From an uncultured Muribaculaceae bacterium (GTDB taxonomy: Bacteria; Bacteroidota; Bacteroidia; Bacteroidales; Muribaculaceae): a stretch of DNA of 64,000 nucleotides. Position 1 is the first letter of the stretch. The number at the start of each line of letters is the position of its first letter. The position numbers were made by a program, and so were the translations under genes. The notes below the pieces were generated by a model. It searched no databases. It saw only the letters and a list, made by a program, of their open reading frames with translations, and was not told where the DNA came from. The stretch is from positions 1 to 64,000 of the forward strand of contig CANCXM010000003.1 of assembly GCA_947381945.1 (NCBI GenBank), read 5' to 3'. This document shows positions 26,184 to 35,594 of the stretch, one piece after another.

Positions 26184-27353
26184 ATGAAAAGAATCGGACT
26201 GCTACCCCGAATCCTTATAGCCATCGTAGTCGGCATAGCCATCGGCTATGTCGCCCCGATGTGGTTTGCCAGCGTCATGGCCACATTCAATGCCATATTC
26301 TCCCAATTCCTCGGCTTCATGATACCGATGATTATCGTCGGTTTCGTGGCCCCTGCCATTGCCGACATCGGAGGGCGTGCCGGCAAACTCCTCATCGCCA
26401 CAGCCGCCCTCGCCTATTTCGCGACATTCATGGCCGGACTGCTCTCCTATTTCACAGGTTCACTGACCTTCCCCTCCCTCATCGGTGGAGAAGAAGGAAT
26501 AGCGCTGGCCGAGGATTCGACCAAGGTACTCCCCTACTTCAACATTGAGATGCCACCGCTCATGACCGTCATGACAGCCCTCGTCCTTGCCTTCATGCTC
26601 GGTCTCGGAATGGCCTTCGTCAAGGGGACAGCCCTGCGCAGAGGCTTCGAGGAATTCCGCGACATTGTCTCCAAGACCATCGATGCAGCCATCCTTCCCC
26701 TTCTCCCCATCTACATCTTCGGTATCTTCCTCAACATGACCATGGAGGGTCAGGTCGGGATGATATTGAAATGCTTCATGAAGATTATCGTCATCATCTT
26801 CATCCTCCATGTCCTCATCCTTGTGATTCAATACTGCATCGCCGCCCTCTTCGCGCGGAAGAATCCGTTCAGTATGCTCCGCACCATGCTCCCGGCCTAC
26901 TTCACGGCCCTTGGCACACAGTCGTCAGCGGCCACCATCCCCGTGACACTCCGACAGGCTATAAAGATGGGCGTCAGCGAAGACATCGCAGGCTTTGTCA
27001 TACCCCTCTGCGCAACCATCCACATGAGCGGAAGCACCCTCAAGATTGTAGCCTGCGCCCTCGCGCTCATGATTATGCACAACCAGCCCCATGACCTCTC
27101 CATCTTCTGCCATTTCATCGGAATGCTCGGAATCACCATCATCGCAGCACCCGGTATTCCCGGAGGAGCCATCATGGCATCCATCGGCCTCCTGCAGTCC
27201 ATCCTCGGTTTCGACGAGCAGATGGTAGCCCTGATGATTGCCCTCTACATTGCGATGGACAGCTTCGGCACAGCTTGCAACGTCACCGGCGACGGTGCTC
27301 TCGCAGCCATCATCGACCGTCTTTTCTCCAAAAAGAAAACCGCTCAGGCATAG
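26184..27353 (+). CDS. dicarboxylate/amino acid:cation symporter (DAACS family)
   Basis: 389 residues with about eight membrane helices. Family signatures are QSSAATIPVTL (the serine-rich re-entrant loop 1), HMSGSTLKIV in helix 7 and MDSFGTACNVTGDG in helix 8, where the Asp and the NxxGD-like motif bind substrate and cation. These carriers import glutamate, aspartate, serine/threonine or C4-dicarboxylates with Na+ or H+; the choice cannot be read here. It lies 51 bp after nadE and may be co-transcribed. A GC-rich hairpin follows its stop. Confidence 0.92.
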   Translation: MKRIGLLPRILIAIVVGIAIGYVAPMWFASVMATFNAIFSQFLGFMIPMIIVGFVAPAIADIGGRAGKLLIATAALAYFATFMAGLLSYFTGSLTFPSLIGGEEGIALAEDSTKVLPYFNIEMPPLMTVMTALVLAFMLGLGMAFVKGTALRRGFEEFRDIVSKTIDAAILPLLPIYIFGIFLNMTMEGQVGMILKCFMKIIVIIFILHVLILVIQYCIAALFARKNPFSMLRTMLPAYFTALGTQSSAATIPVTLRQAIKMGVSEDIAGFVIPLCATIHMSGSTLKIVACALALMIMHNQPHDLSIFCHFIGMLGITIIAAPGIPGGAIMASIGLLQSILGFDEQMVALMIALYIAMDSFGTACNVTGDGALAAIIDRLFSKKKTAQA

Positions 27354-27367
27354 ACCATTCTGAGAGC

Positions 27368-27394
27368 TAAGCCCTGCGGACTGCGCAGGGCTTA
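27368..27394 (+). terminator. hairpin behind the symporter gene
   Basis: TAAGCCCTGCG pairs perfectly with CGCAGGGCTTA around a 5-nt loop, 14 bp after the stop. No long U-run follows, so it may be a weak or factor-aided terminator. Confidence 0.5.
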
Positions 27395-27562
27395 ACAAAT
27401 TACCGAGGAAAAACGGCTTGAACATTAGCCCTTTACTGACAAATAAACAATTTTTTATCATTAGAGTGTAACTATTCACATTCTTTCACGTCTTATATAT
27501 GTAATCGCATCCCCAAGGATGTTTCCACATGTATAATTAATTCACCAAATACCCTAAAGACA

Positions 27563-28303
27563 ATGAAGAAATCAATTTTTACACTCTTCCTGCTCATTGC
27601 CGGTCTCGCAGCCTTCACTGCCGAAGCCGAGACCCGTGTGCTCAACATCAGGCAATCATTCTCCGCGCTCGACGCAAGCGCAGGTGTCAAAGTAATCTAC
27701 CAGCCGACATCCGGAGGCCAAAGCACCGTAAAAATCACCGGTGATACTAAACGCATCAATGAAGTGGACGTTCGCATCAGCGGAAAGACTCTCAAAATCT
27801 CTCCCAAACCTGACAGGATGGGAAGCCGTTCGGGCAACCGAATCAAAGGCGTAGTAGTCACCGTCATCGCTCCCATGGTCGACGACATCGAAGCCTCATC
27901 CGGCGCATCAATCCGCTGCAACGCAACAATGTCGGCCAACGGACGAAAGATGGAAATAGACGCGTCATCCGGCGCTGCTGTCTCCCTGACATCCGTCAAC
28001 TGCCGTAAAATCGAAATCGACGCCTCGTCAGGCTCAGCGGTGAGCATAAAGACCCTCAATGCCGACAAGGCTGAACTTGAAGTCTCATCCGGAGCATCCA
28101 TTTCTCTCTCAACTGCCACCACAAAGGACATTGACTGCGAAGCATCTTCCGGAGCCGCAATCAAGCTTGGAGGCGGAACTTCCATCAAAGGCTCCTTCTC
28201 CGCATCGTCAGGCGGAGCAATCAAAGGCTCAGCCTTTACCGTCCGTAACTCACGCATTGACAAATCCGTCGGAGGCTCAATCAAAATCAACGCAAGAAAT
28301 TGA
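27563..28303 (+). CDS. head GIN domain (DUF2807) secreted protein
   Basis: 246 residues with a signal peptide (MKKSIFTLFLLIAGLAAFTAEA). The mature protein is a right-handed beta-helix-like DUF2807 domain: an opening FSALDASAGVKVIYQ strand followed by regular rungs that carry the repeated word ASSGA/VSSGA about every 20 residues. This matches the auto-adhesin/head-GIN family, widespread in Bacteroidetes and found in the periplasm or at the surface. Function is unknown; adhesion is suggested in the literature for distant members. It is a single gene ending in a strong hairpin. Confidence 0.9.
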   Translation: MKKSIFTLFLLIAGLAAFTAEAETRVLNIRQSFSALDASAGVKVIYQPTSGGQSTVKITGDTKRINEVDVRISGKTLKISPKPDRMGSRSGNRIKGVVVTVIAPMVDDIEASSGASIRCNATMSANGRKMEIDASSGAAVSLTSVNCRKIEIDASSGSAVSIKTLNADKAELEVSSGASISLSTATTKDIDCEASSGAAIKLGGGTSIKGSFSASSGGAIKGSAFTVRNSRIDKSVGGSIKINARN

Positions 28304-28371
28304 TTCCTCCACGATAGCCCGACTGTATTGGTCTATACGTCCCAACCCCGCGACAGGGGAAATACAAAAAT

Positions 28372-28420
28372 TTGAAGCCACGATATATCGATTGTCGCGA
28401 TATACCGTGGCTTCAATTTT
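28372..28420 (+). terminator. intrinsic terminator behind the head-GIN gene
   Basis: TTGAAGCCACG (28372-28382) pairs with CGTGGCTTCAA (28406-28416), continued inward by ATATATCG/CGATATA, then TTTT. The stop codon at 28301-28303 is about 70 bp upstream. Confidence 0.8.
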
Positions 28421-28493
28421 ACTGTTTACAGGTCAACTTTGTGCGCAACCTATGAAACTCAATATTCAAGGCTGAAACAGCATGTCAATCTCT

Positions 28494-30194
28494 TTACGCT
28501 GTCGCAGTCGATGCAGGTGCTGCAGGAGCAATCTTATTGGCCATCTCGACAGCCTTTGTGATGTGTGAGCAGATGTGGTCCTCACCAAGCAGTTTGTCGA
28601 CTCCGGCATGGACGAGCGCAGCGCGTACATTATCCTTGACACCTGAAAGCACAACATGTATGCCCTCCTCCTGCGAAGACTTGATTAGAGTCTCAAGGTT
28701 ATGGATACCGGTGGAATCAATGAAAGGCACCTTACGCATACGGATGATGCGGACAAGAGGCTTGCGGCCGATGGTGTTTCGCATAAGCTCGTCAAACTTG
28801 GTAGCCACGCCGAAGAAGAACGGGCCGTCGATTTCATACACTTCCACGCCGGGATTCACATTCAGCACTTCATGATGAGCCATCTCTGAGCCCTCGTCAA
28901 TGTCAAGCTGACCGGAGTAGGCCTTGATTTCAGTATTCTCCATCACACGGCGGAGGAAGAGGATGACTGCGAGGAGCAGACCCATCTCGATAGCGATGGT
29001 AAGGTCGAAGATGACGGTCAGAAGGAAGGTGACGGCAAGCACTGAAATGTCGCTCTTCGGATTGTGGAATATGGAGCGGATGGTGCGCCAGCCACTCATA
29101 TTGTAGCTCACCACAATCAGCACCGCTGCAAGACATGCCATCGGGATAAGATTGATAAGAGGCATGAGGAAAAGGAAGATGAGGAAGAGAACAATCGCAT
29201 GGATAACACCGGCCACCGGAGTGCGGCCACCGTTGGTGATATTGGTCATCGTGCGGGCGATGGCACCTGTCACGGGGATACCGCCGAAGAAAGGCACGAT
29301 GATGTTTGCCATACCCTGACCGATAAGCTCGGTATTGCTGTTGGTGCGTGTGCCTGTCACACCGTCGGCCACAGTTGCCGAGAGAAGTGACTCAATCGCA
29401 CCGAGAATGGCGATGGTGAATGCCGAGGGGAGAAGGCGGTTGATGGTTGCCATGTTGAGTTCAAAACCGTGGGGCTGGGGAATGTCGGTCGACATAGAGC
29501 CAAATCGGTCACCGATGGTCTCGACATGGATACCGGGGATGAGCGAGACGGCAGCCGTAACGAGGATAATCGCAATAAGCGCACCCGGAAGTCGGCGCGA
29601 CAATTTCGGAGTGACAATTATGATGGCGAGAGCAGCAAGACCGACAGCAAGCGTTATCCAGTCAATACTTCCGAAATTGGAGATGTAGGCTCCCCACTTC
29701 GGGATGAATTCGCTCGGAACATTCTTAAGCCCGAGACCGAAGAAATCGTTAATCTGCGTCGAGAAAATCGTCAGCGCGATACCGGCTGTGAAACCGACTA
29801 CGATTGGATAAGGGATGAACTTGATGACAGTACCCAGACGGAAAAATCCGAGAGCCACAAGTATAAGACCGGCCATGAACGTGGCCACAGCAAGTCCTTC
29901 AAGACCGAAATTGGCAATGATATTGTAGACTATCACAATGAACGCACCGGTAGGACCACCGATCTGCACCGTACAACCACCTGCAGCCGAAACGATGAAA
30001 CCGCCGATGATGGCTGTGATAAGACCTACCGTCGGACTGACACCGCTGGCAATACCGAAGGCGATGGCAAGCGGAAGAGCAACAATACCCACCACAATGC
30101 CGGCCACAAGGTCATTTTTGAACTTGTCTGCTGAATAATCTCTCAGAGCCGAAACCAATTTCGGCTTGAAATCAATTGAACCGTAAAAATTCAT
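28494..30194 (-). CDS. SulP family inorganic anion transporter with STAS domain
   Basis: 566 residues: a transport domain of about 12-14 helices (residues about 25-415) opening with the SulP hallmark NDLVAGIVVGIVALPLAIAF, and a C-terminal STAS domain (about 445-545) with PFIDSTGIHNLETL, the site corresponding to the anti-sigma-factor-antagonist fold. SulP carriers move sulfate, bicarbonate or other anions by H+ or Na+ coupling or exchange. The SulP-STAS form without a fused carbonic anhydrase leaves the substrate open. It is a single-gene unit with its stop facing the head-GIN terminator. Confidence 0.94.
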   Translation of the reverse strand: MNFYGSIDFKPKLVSALRDYSADKFKNDLVAGIVVGIVALPLAIAFGIASGVSPTVGLITAIIGGFIVSAAGGCTVQIGGPTGAFIVIVYNIIANFGLEGLAVATFMAGLILVALGFFRLGTVIKFIPYPIVVGFTAGIALTIFSTQINDFFGLGLKNVPSEFIPKWGAYISNFGSIDWITLAVGLAALAIIIVTPKLSRRLPGALIAIILVTAAVSLIPGIHVETIGDRFGSMSTDIPQPHGFELNMATINRLLPSAFTIAILGAIESLLSATVADGVTGTRTNSNTELIGQGMANIIVPFFGGIPVTGAIARTMTNITNGGRTPVAGVIHAIVLFLIFLFLMPLINLIPMACLAAVLIVVSYNMSGWRTIRSIFHNPKSDISVLAVTFLLTVIFDLTIAIEMGLLLAVILFLRRVMENTEIKAYSGQLDIDEGSEMAHHEVLNVNPGVEVYEIDGPFFFGVATKFDELMRNTIGRKPLVRIIRMRKVPFIDSTGIHNLETLIKSSQEEGIHVVLSGVKDNVRAALVHAGVDKLLGEDHICSHITKAVEMANKIAPAAPASTATA

Positions 30195-30351
30195 TTGTGT
30201 TTACCTTATATGTATAACCTAATTCTTTATATGCACATCAATTCCCCCTTCAGACACGAAGAGGACTTTTGCTTCAATTATCTAAAAATCGGATACGATG
30301 TTTTTAAGCACTGTTTTTAAACAAGAATCACGACATTCTGAAAACAAAGTG

Positions 30352-30359
30352 CAAAATTA
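30352..30359 (-). promoter_or_regulatory. probable SulP gene -7 promoter element
   Basis: Minus-strand TAATTTTG, an exact TAnnTTTG match, about 160 bp upstream of the SulP ATG. No clear -33 partner. The rest of the 400-bp gap 30195-30594 shows no other convincing feature; an 80-codon frame within it looks fortuitous. Confidence 0.4.
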
Positions 30360-30594
30360 CGCAAAAAATTCATAAAGTCCATAAAAACCCACATACCATT
30401 ATGGAAAATAAATGCGAAAAAGGAACAAATTAACACATCAGGACAGTCACACGAATCTGAATACACAAGAAAAGGGACAATCCATACGTTTGCATTGACA
30501 ACTGCAAAACGCATGAATCGTCCCGTTTCAGAGGGTATCTGGCAATAACCATTGCACACCCTCCTATATTTTTTGGACAGAAGTCCGGTAATTT

Positions 30595-31437
30595 CTAATT
30601 CTCAAGCACAAGGCAAGTCCAACGGTCAAGCACCTGATGCGACTTGTATTTGAGTCCGAGCGGCTCGGCCACAGCGAGAATCACCGGGACATCCTCTTCA
30701 TAAAATCCGCTGAGAAGCATAGTTGCCCCCGGAGCAAGCGTAGTGCAATAGGCAGCAAGGTCGGCCGTGATTATATTGCGGTTGATGTTGGCAATGAACA
30801 GATTCACATTGCCGATAAGCGCGAGCTTTGCAGCATCACCGAGATGCAGATAGATATTCTCGGCGAAATTCAGACGCACATTCTCCACCGCATTGTTGAA
30901 TGCAAACTCATCAATCTCGATAGCATCAATCCTCGCAGCGCCACGCATAGACGCAAGAATAGCAAGTATGCCGGTGCCGGTACCCATATCCACAACTTTG
31001 AGTCCTTCAAGATTCCTCGACAACAACTGACGCAGAATCAGCGTGGTCGTTGCATGGTGTCCCGTTCCGAAAGCCATCTTGGGGTCAATGACAATGTCGT
31101 AGGTACACTCCGGAATATCCTTATGGAATGAGCTGTGGATGACACAACTGTTGTCAATGACAATCGGCTGGAAATAATTCTTCTCCCACTCGCTGTTCCA
31201 GTCACGTCCTTCAACCGTGGTGTCGGTGAGCTTGAAACTCGTTTCCATAGGGAAATCAGCCAAAATCGCCTCCACGGCATCCTTGGAATACTGTTCGGCC
31301 TTTATATAGGCAGTAAGTCCCTCCGAATCGGGAACAAAACTTTCAAAACCTGCTCCTGCAAGGAGCGCTGCAAGAATGTCGGTACGCGTCTCGTCACACG
31401 GGGTGGCATCCAGACGCACTTCTACATAATCGTTCAC
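30595..31437 (-). CDS. prmA: ribosomal protein L11 methyltransferase
   Basis: 280 residues starting at GTG 31437 (MNDYVEVRLDATPCDETRTDIL), which aligns with the normal PrmA start; the ATG-initiated frame reaching 31530 adds a basic tail that does not resemble the family. PrmA trimethylates several amino groups of ribosomal protein L11. Motifs: DPKMAFGTGHHATT and the SAM-binding VVDMGTGTGILAILA, then IDAIEIDEFA and the NINRNII segment close to the NPxx-type active loop. It is the last gene of the minus-strand set that begins with the two YtxH genes. Confidence 0.93.
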   Translation of the reverse strand: MNDYVEVRLDATPCDETRTDILAALLAGAGFESFVPDSEGLTAYIKAEQYSKDAVEAILADFPMETSFKLTDTTVEGRDWNSEWEKNYFQPIVIDNSCVIHSSFHKDIPECTYDIVIDPKMAFGTGHHATTTLILRQLLSRNLEGLKVVDMGTGTGILAILASMRGAARIDAIEIDEFAFNNAVENVRLNFAENIYLHLGDAAKLALIGNVNLFIANINRNIITADLAAYCTTLAPGATMLLSGFYEEDVPVILAVAEPLGLKYKSHQVLDRWTCLVLEN

Positions 31438-31530
31438 TTTATATAAGCACAATTTATTATTGAATTCAATGACAGAGATAAGCGGTGACAGGAACTTGAG
31501 CGCACTGCGATGGCAGCGCCACCCGGACAA

Positions 31531-31815
31531 TCAGCGTTTCCTACCCTTCAGGAAACGAACTGCCTTGAAGGCCTTGCTGCCGACACGGAATGTGAGCAGG
31601 GCAATGTCAATGTAGCTGAGAGTACCCAGCAGCTTTCCGAGCATACCAGATTTTGGAACGGGGCCGGAATCCTTAAGTCCTGCGAAGTTTCGCTGAAGAC
31701 GGTCACGGTTGATTTCAAGGCGCGCAACCGTGTAGGCGCGCATATATCGCAACTCTTCGAGAGTGTAGCCCGACCATTCAGGCTTCTCGTGAGGAAGTTC
31801 TTTCGTATTCGCCAT
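31531..31815 (-). CDS. small conserved hypothetical protein next to a DUF1469 gene
   Basis: 94 residues, basic, with an amphipathic helical middle (LEELRYMRAYTVARLEINRDRL) and a short hydrophobic stretch (LLGTLSYIDIALLTFRVG) near the C-terminus, ending in KGRKR. I recognise no named domain. It follows the DUF1469/phage-holin-like gene by 19 bp, and this pairing behind YtxH genes suggests a membrane-associated accessory protein. Function unknown. Confidence 0.7.
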   Translation of the reverse strand: MANTKELPHEKPEWSGYTLEELRYMRAYTVARLEINRDRLQRNFAGLKDSGPVPKSGMLGKLLGTLSYIDIALLTFRVGSKAFKAVRFLKGRKR

Positions 31816-31834
31816 AGAAATGTGAGGTTAAATG

Positions 31835-32176
31835 TCAGGGATTAAAGAATATGCGCGAAACAAAACGCGCAATGGGATTGACAATAAGCTGCTTGCGGAA
31901 TGCAACCACCACACCGAGAAGCACCACATAGAAACCACACATTATAAAGTAAGCCCAGATCAGACCTACACCCGTAGCAATGCAGCGCACGATAGCAATG
32001 GAAAGGAAGAACATCAGCAGCGAAATCAACACGAAACCGACGAGTGCGAAAGAGATGGTCGTCAGCAGAAGTGTCAGTTTCTCGGCGGCGGTAAACTTCG
32101 CATAATTGACGTTAAGCTTACACGTCTCCTTCAGTTCAGCCCAGAAAGTGTGGATTTGATTTTGTTTTTCAGTCAT
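31835..32176 (-). CDS. DUF1469 / Actinobacterial-holin-X-like membrane protein
   Basis: 113 residues from ATG at 32176 (MTEKQNQIHTFWAEL); the longer frame to 32221 has an implausible start. A polar helical N-terminus (to about 33) is followed by two hydrophobic helices (about 35-60 and 66-92) and a short amphipathic tail. This is the layout of the family often labelled putative phage holin (DUF1469/YqjE-like), found in many non-phage envelope-stress clusters. No phage genes are nearby, so a holin function is unlikely. Confidence 0.78.
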   Translation of the reverse strand: MTEKQNQIHTFWAELKETCKLNVNYAKFTAAEKLTLLLTTISFALVGFVLISLLMFFLSIAIVRCIATGVGLIWAYFIMCGFYVVLLGVVVAFRKQLIVNPIARFVSRIFFNP

Positions 32177-32291
32177 AATGGGAATGTGAATCATATTTCC
32201 GACTTCAAGCCCGCGCCACACATACGCCGGAAAGATATATGTGCGACACGAGCTTGCGTGTTAGTGTTCAAGTCGGGTTTTATATGCCTTA

Positions 32292-32489
32292 TTAGTCGTC
32301 AATTTCGGTGGTGAGCTGTTCAACGAGGGCATCAATCTCATTGTCCGAGCAGATGATACCCTTCTTGCGAAGCAACTCTGTGATGCGGGCGCGCACATCT
32401 TCACCCTTTTCAGGTGCAAAAAGGACTGCGGCTCCGGCACCTACGATAGCACCGCCGATGAAGGCATAAAGCAATGATAAATTTGACAT
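32292..32489 (-). CDS. YtxH domain small membrane protein
   Basis: 65 residues from ATG at 32489. One membrane helix (about residues 4-22) with small residues (FIGGAIVGAGAAVLFAPEKGEDVR), then an amphipathic acidic helix. The motif LFAPEKGE(D)xR after the helix is the YtxH signature. A close paralogue lies 77 bp upstream and the same motif (LLLAPEKGEKTR) occurs there. YtxH proteins of Gram-positive bacteria are general-stress proteins; their role in Bacteroidota is not known. Confidence 0.85.
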   Translation of the reverse strand: MSNLSLLYAFIGGAIVGAGAAVLFAPEKGEDVRARITELLRKKGIICSDNEIDALVEQLTTEIDD

Positions 32490-32566
32490 AGCGTAAATGG
32501 TGTTAATGAGTGTCACAAAATTGGTTTTGTTGAAATCAGAGAGTAAGTCTGCGCTTTCGGCTGTTA

Positions 32567-32764
32567 TTACTTCTTGATTTCCTCAGCGATTTCGTCGGCG
32601 AGTTCTTCGAGCTTGCTCTTCTGAAGCTTGATACCCTTGCTTTCGAGATACTTCACGATGTTGTCACGAGTTTTTTCACCCTTTTCAGGAGCAAGGAGAA
32701 GACCTACTGTAGCGCCGGCTACTGCGCCGCCAATTACTGCGAGCACGATGTTTAAAGCTTTCAT
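32567..32764 (-). CDS. YtxH domain small membrane protein (paralogue)
   Basis: 65 residues: one N-terminal membrane helix (LNIVLAVIGGAVAGATVGLLLAP), the EKGEKTR motif, then a charged amphipathic helix rich in Lys and Glu (LEELADEIAEEIKK). It is the first gene of the cluster YtxH-YtxH-DUF1469-hypothetical-prmA, all minus strand. Some 150 bp upstream lies the left end of a MITE. No clear TAnnTTTG box was seen before it. Confidence 0.87.
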   Translation of the reverse strand: MKALNIVLAVIGGAVAGATVGLLLAPEKGEKTRDNIVKYLESKGIKLQKSKLEELADEIAEEIKK

Positions 32765-32911
32765 TTCTTTTATAATTTTTAGGGTTATTGGTTTTACAAT
32801 GTTAAAACGTTCCGCATTGGAAAAAGTTCATCGGTTGATGCGATAAAGATACAATCTTTTATCCATCTTTCCAAATCAAAGTGAAAATAAGGCCAATAAC
32901 CCTGCCATTTA

Positions 32912-33283
32912 GAGGGTGTTTAATAATAACTGTTAATCCGTGGGCGGTTTATCTTTGAGGGATTATTTCGTAACGATGAGGGAGTGTGCCCTTTGGCACT
33001 CGACCGAAGAGTTACGGGATAAGCGCCAAAGAGAAACCGAGGCAATGGTATTATAGTTTCATTGTATTTCATTAAAGTTCATTTCCTTTACCATGAAGAT
33101 GTATTAATCTGTAAAAGTTACCTTCGGCTTTCCGTCTTTCGGGCATCTTTTCCGCTCTGTCTCGGTCGTGTACATTAAGTACACTCCTTCAATGCAGCGT
33201 ATCATCGGCTTGCCGCTTTCGCAGAAAGAAATCTGCTCCGAAATACGGAACCCACGGGTTAACATTTATTGTTAAACACCCTC
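32912..33283. mobile_element. 372-bp MITE with about 33-bp terminal inverted repeats and TTA target duplication
   Basis: The ends GAGGGTGTTTAA... (32912 onward) and its inverted copy ending at 33283 match at 30 of 33 positions. The element is flanked by a direct TTA at 32909-32911 and 33284-33286, a 3-bp TNA-type target-site duplication as made by part of the IS5 family. No ORF of transposase size lies inside; the interior has smaller hairpins (for example GAGTGTGCC-CTTT-GGCACTC). It fills the gap 32765-33283 together with the YtxH upstream region. The right-hand TTA doubles as the TAA stop codon of the antiporter gene. Confidence 0.8.
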
Positions 33284-35545
33284 TTAGCCTGCGATTGCTT
33301 CGATACGCTTGAGATTACCGACGACCCACACAGTGTCATCCTCAGCGAATATGATTGAAGCATCCGGCTGAAGATAGTCCTCACCACGCTGGACAGCTAC
33401 GAGAAGGGCCTCCCATACGTTGCGGAAATCAGACCCGGCAATGGTCTTTCCGATTAGAGGTGAGGTAGCTTTCAGACGTATACCGGTCAGTTTGACATCG
33501 GTCTGAGTTGTATCCGAAGCCTCGTCCTCATTGGCTTCCACTACGGGAAGAAGCCTCTGGATCTCATCATCCGTTCCTATGACACCGAGCACATCGCCGG
33601 GAAACACCCTCTCGTCAGCGCCGGGCACCATAATCATCTTTCCACCACGCTGAATTGACGATACAGAAACACCGAACTGTCCTCTCAGCCCCGAATTCTT
33701 CAATTGCTCACCGACAAACGGACACTTGTAGCCGACAGTCATATAGGCAAGGTGCATGTTGGGAACGAGACGGTTTTTGGCACCGCTGCGACGGAGTTCA
33801 CGCTCATTAAGATTGTCCATGAAGCGCGACTCTATTCTGACCATGCGCTTGTGGGCCGACTTCGAGAATGACAGCGCCAGGATAAGGAACAGACCTACAC
33901 CGATGGTCCAGCCAACGGTCATCGAATAAATCGAGCTGAGAAGATAGACAAGAATTACCATCGCGATGAGCAGTCTGACAATAGTCATGATGATAAGCGG
34001 CACATCATACTTCGCATTAGCGGCAATCAGACGTTCGCGTTCTGTCTTTTTCGATGCTGGATAGGTCATCGCAAGCAGGAAGGGCGACATTATAACGAGT
34101 GCTACAACCGTCGTGATGAACCGCCCCCAACTCGGGAACAGCCCTACAAACATCGGGCGGAGATAATCAAGGGAGATTATGCAAAGAGCTATCAGAACCA
34201 TCGAATAGAGCACCACTCGCCATAGATAACGCTTGAACAGCGAAGCCCAAAGCTGCTTCGTGGCACTTGCCGAGGTCGTCGCATCCTTCGTGTATCGGTC
34301 AATCAGAAAATGTAATCTTTTCGGGAGATGTGACTCGACGAAATCACAAGCCGGGTCGGCCATGCGGATGAAATATGGAGTCGTGAAAGTCGTGATGACC
34401 GACACAGCCACCACGATGGGATAAATCTGCGGGTCAAGCACACCGAGCGACATGCCGAGCGATGCGATGATGAATGCAAACTCACCTATCTGCGTCAGCG
34501 AGAAGCCCGACTCGATTGCCACACGGAGCGACTGGCCGGTGAGCAACATGCCGGTAGTGCCGAAGAATATCATACCGACGATGACCACCGCCGACAACAC
34601 AAGTATAGGCGCCCAATATTGGACAATAATATGCGGGTTGACCATCATGCCCACGGAGATGAAAAACACCGAACCGAAAAGGTCCTTGACCGGAAGTGTG
34701 ACCCTCTCGATGCGCTCGGCAAAACTCGTTCCTGCAAGAATCGAGCCCATGACAAACGCTCCCAACGCAAGCGAGAAACCGCAGGCCACGGAAAAGACAG
34801 CCATTCCGAGACAAAGTCCCATAGCCACTATAAGCAGTGTCTCCGAATTGAGAAAACGGCGCTGCGAGTTGAGAAGCGACGGCAGCACGAACACCCCGAC
34901 GAGAAACCATATAATAAGGAAGAAGGCAAGTTTGCTGACACTATAGAGCATCTCCCCACCCTCGACACTGTTGTTGATTGCGATTGACGAAAGTATCACC
35001 ATCATCAACACTGCGAAAAGGTCCTCGACGATAAGCACGGCAAACACGAGCGAAGCAAACTTCCTGTGACGGAGGTTAAGGTCGGTGAATGCCTTTATAA
35101 TAATGGTGGTGGAGGACATCGAGAGCATTCCGCCGAGGAAAAGACTGTTGATATGGGAGAAGCCGAGGATATGTCCTACGGCAAATCCGGCCCCCATCAT
35201 TCCACAGACTATGAACAAGGCTGTGACCACGGCCGACCCTCCGGCATTGACCAGCTTCTTGAAACTGAATTCAAGTCCAAGCGAGAACAGAAGCACCACA
35301 ATGCCTATCTGCGCCCAAAACTCAATGTTCTCCTCGGTCGACACTGACGGGAGATATTCAAAATGCGGACTGGCAAGGAATCCGGCCACAATGTAGCCGA
35401 GCACCACCGGCTGTTTCAGCCATTTGAACAGAAGAGTTGTGACAGCTCCGAGGATAAGGATAAAGGCAAGGTCGCGGATAAGTCCCTCGACATTGAAAGT
35501 CTCGGACGCGGCAGCCGCATTGGCGAGAATCAAGTTGAGAATCAT
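33284..35545 (-). CDS. KefB-type cation:proton antiporter (CPA2) with two TrkA-C domains
   Basis: 753 residues. The first ~390 residues are the Na_H_Exchanger domain with about 12 helices (QPVVLGYIVAGFLASP near the start). A further membrane block with about four helices lies at about 420-560, and the C-terminus carries two RCK_C/TrkA-C ligand-binding domains (about 590-660 and 680-750, with FPGDVLGVIGTDDEIQRL and LKATSPLIGKTI). There is no Rossmann RCK_N domain. Such proteins exchange K+ or Na+ for H+ and respond to a bound ligand, perhaps a nucleotide. The stop codon lies in the target duplication of the adjacent MITE, so the C-terminus may have changed on insertion. Confidence 0.9.
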   Translation of the reverse strand: MILNLILANAAAASETFNVEGLIRDLAFILILGAVTTLLFKWLKQPVVLGYIVAGFLASPHFEYLPSVSTEENIEFWAQIGIVVLLFSLGLEFSFKKLVNAGGSAVVTALFIVCGMMGAGFAVGHILGFSHINSLFLGGMLSMSSTTIIIKAFTDLNLRHRKFASLVFAVLIVEDLFAVLMMVILSSIAINNSVEGGEMLYSVSKLAFFLIIWFLVGVFVLPSLLNSQRRFLNSETLLIVAMGLCLGMAVFSVACGFSLALGAFVMGSILAGTSFAERIERVTLPVKDLFGSVFFISVGMMVNPHIIVQYWAPILVLSAVVIVGMIFFGTTGMLLTGQSLRVAIESGFSLTQIGEFAFIIASLGMSLGVLDPQIYPIVVAVSVITTFTTPYFIRMADPACDFVESHLPKRLHFLIDRYTKDATTSASATKQLWASLFKRYLWRVVLYSMVLIALCIISLDYLRPMFVGLFPSWGRFITTVVALVIMSPFLLAMTYPASKKTERERLIAANAKYDVPLIIMTIVRLLIAMVILVYLLSSIYSMTVGWTIGVGLFLILALSFSKSAHKRMVRIESRFMDNLNERELRRSGAKNRLVPNMHLAYMTVGYKCPFVGEQLKNSGLRGQFGVSVSSIQRGGKMIMVPGADERVFPGDVLGVIGTDDEIQRLLPVVEANEDEASDTTQTDVKLTGIRLKATSPLIGKTIAGSDFRNVWEALLVAVQRGEDYLQPDASIIFAEDDTVWVVGNLKRIEAIAG

Positions 35546-35594
35546 TTGTGAGTGATAGGGTCAGATTGACGTGAGTAGTGTTGTTCAGTATGTG

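Noticed and set aside
30317..30559. 80-codon frame on the minus strand between SulP and prmA
   Set aside because: Cys/Phe-rich composition, no family, and it overlaps the probable SulP promoter box; most likely chance.
31835..32176. Prophage holin
   Set aside because: The protein fits the holin-like DUF1469 family, but no phage genes, integrase or attachment sites lie nearby, and it is grouped with YtxH genes and prmA.
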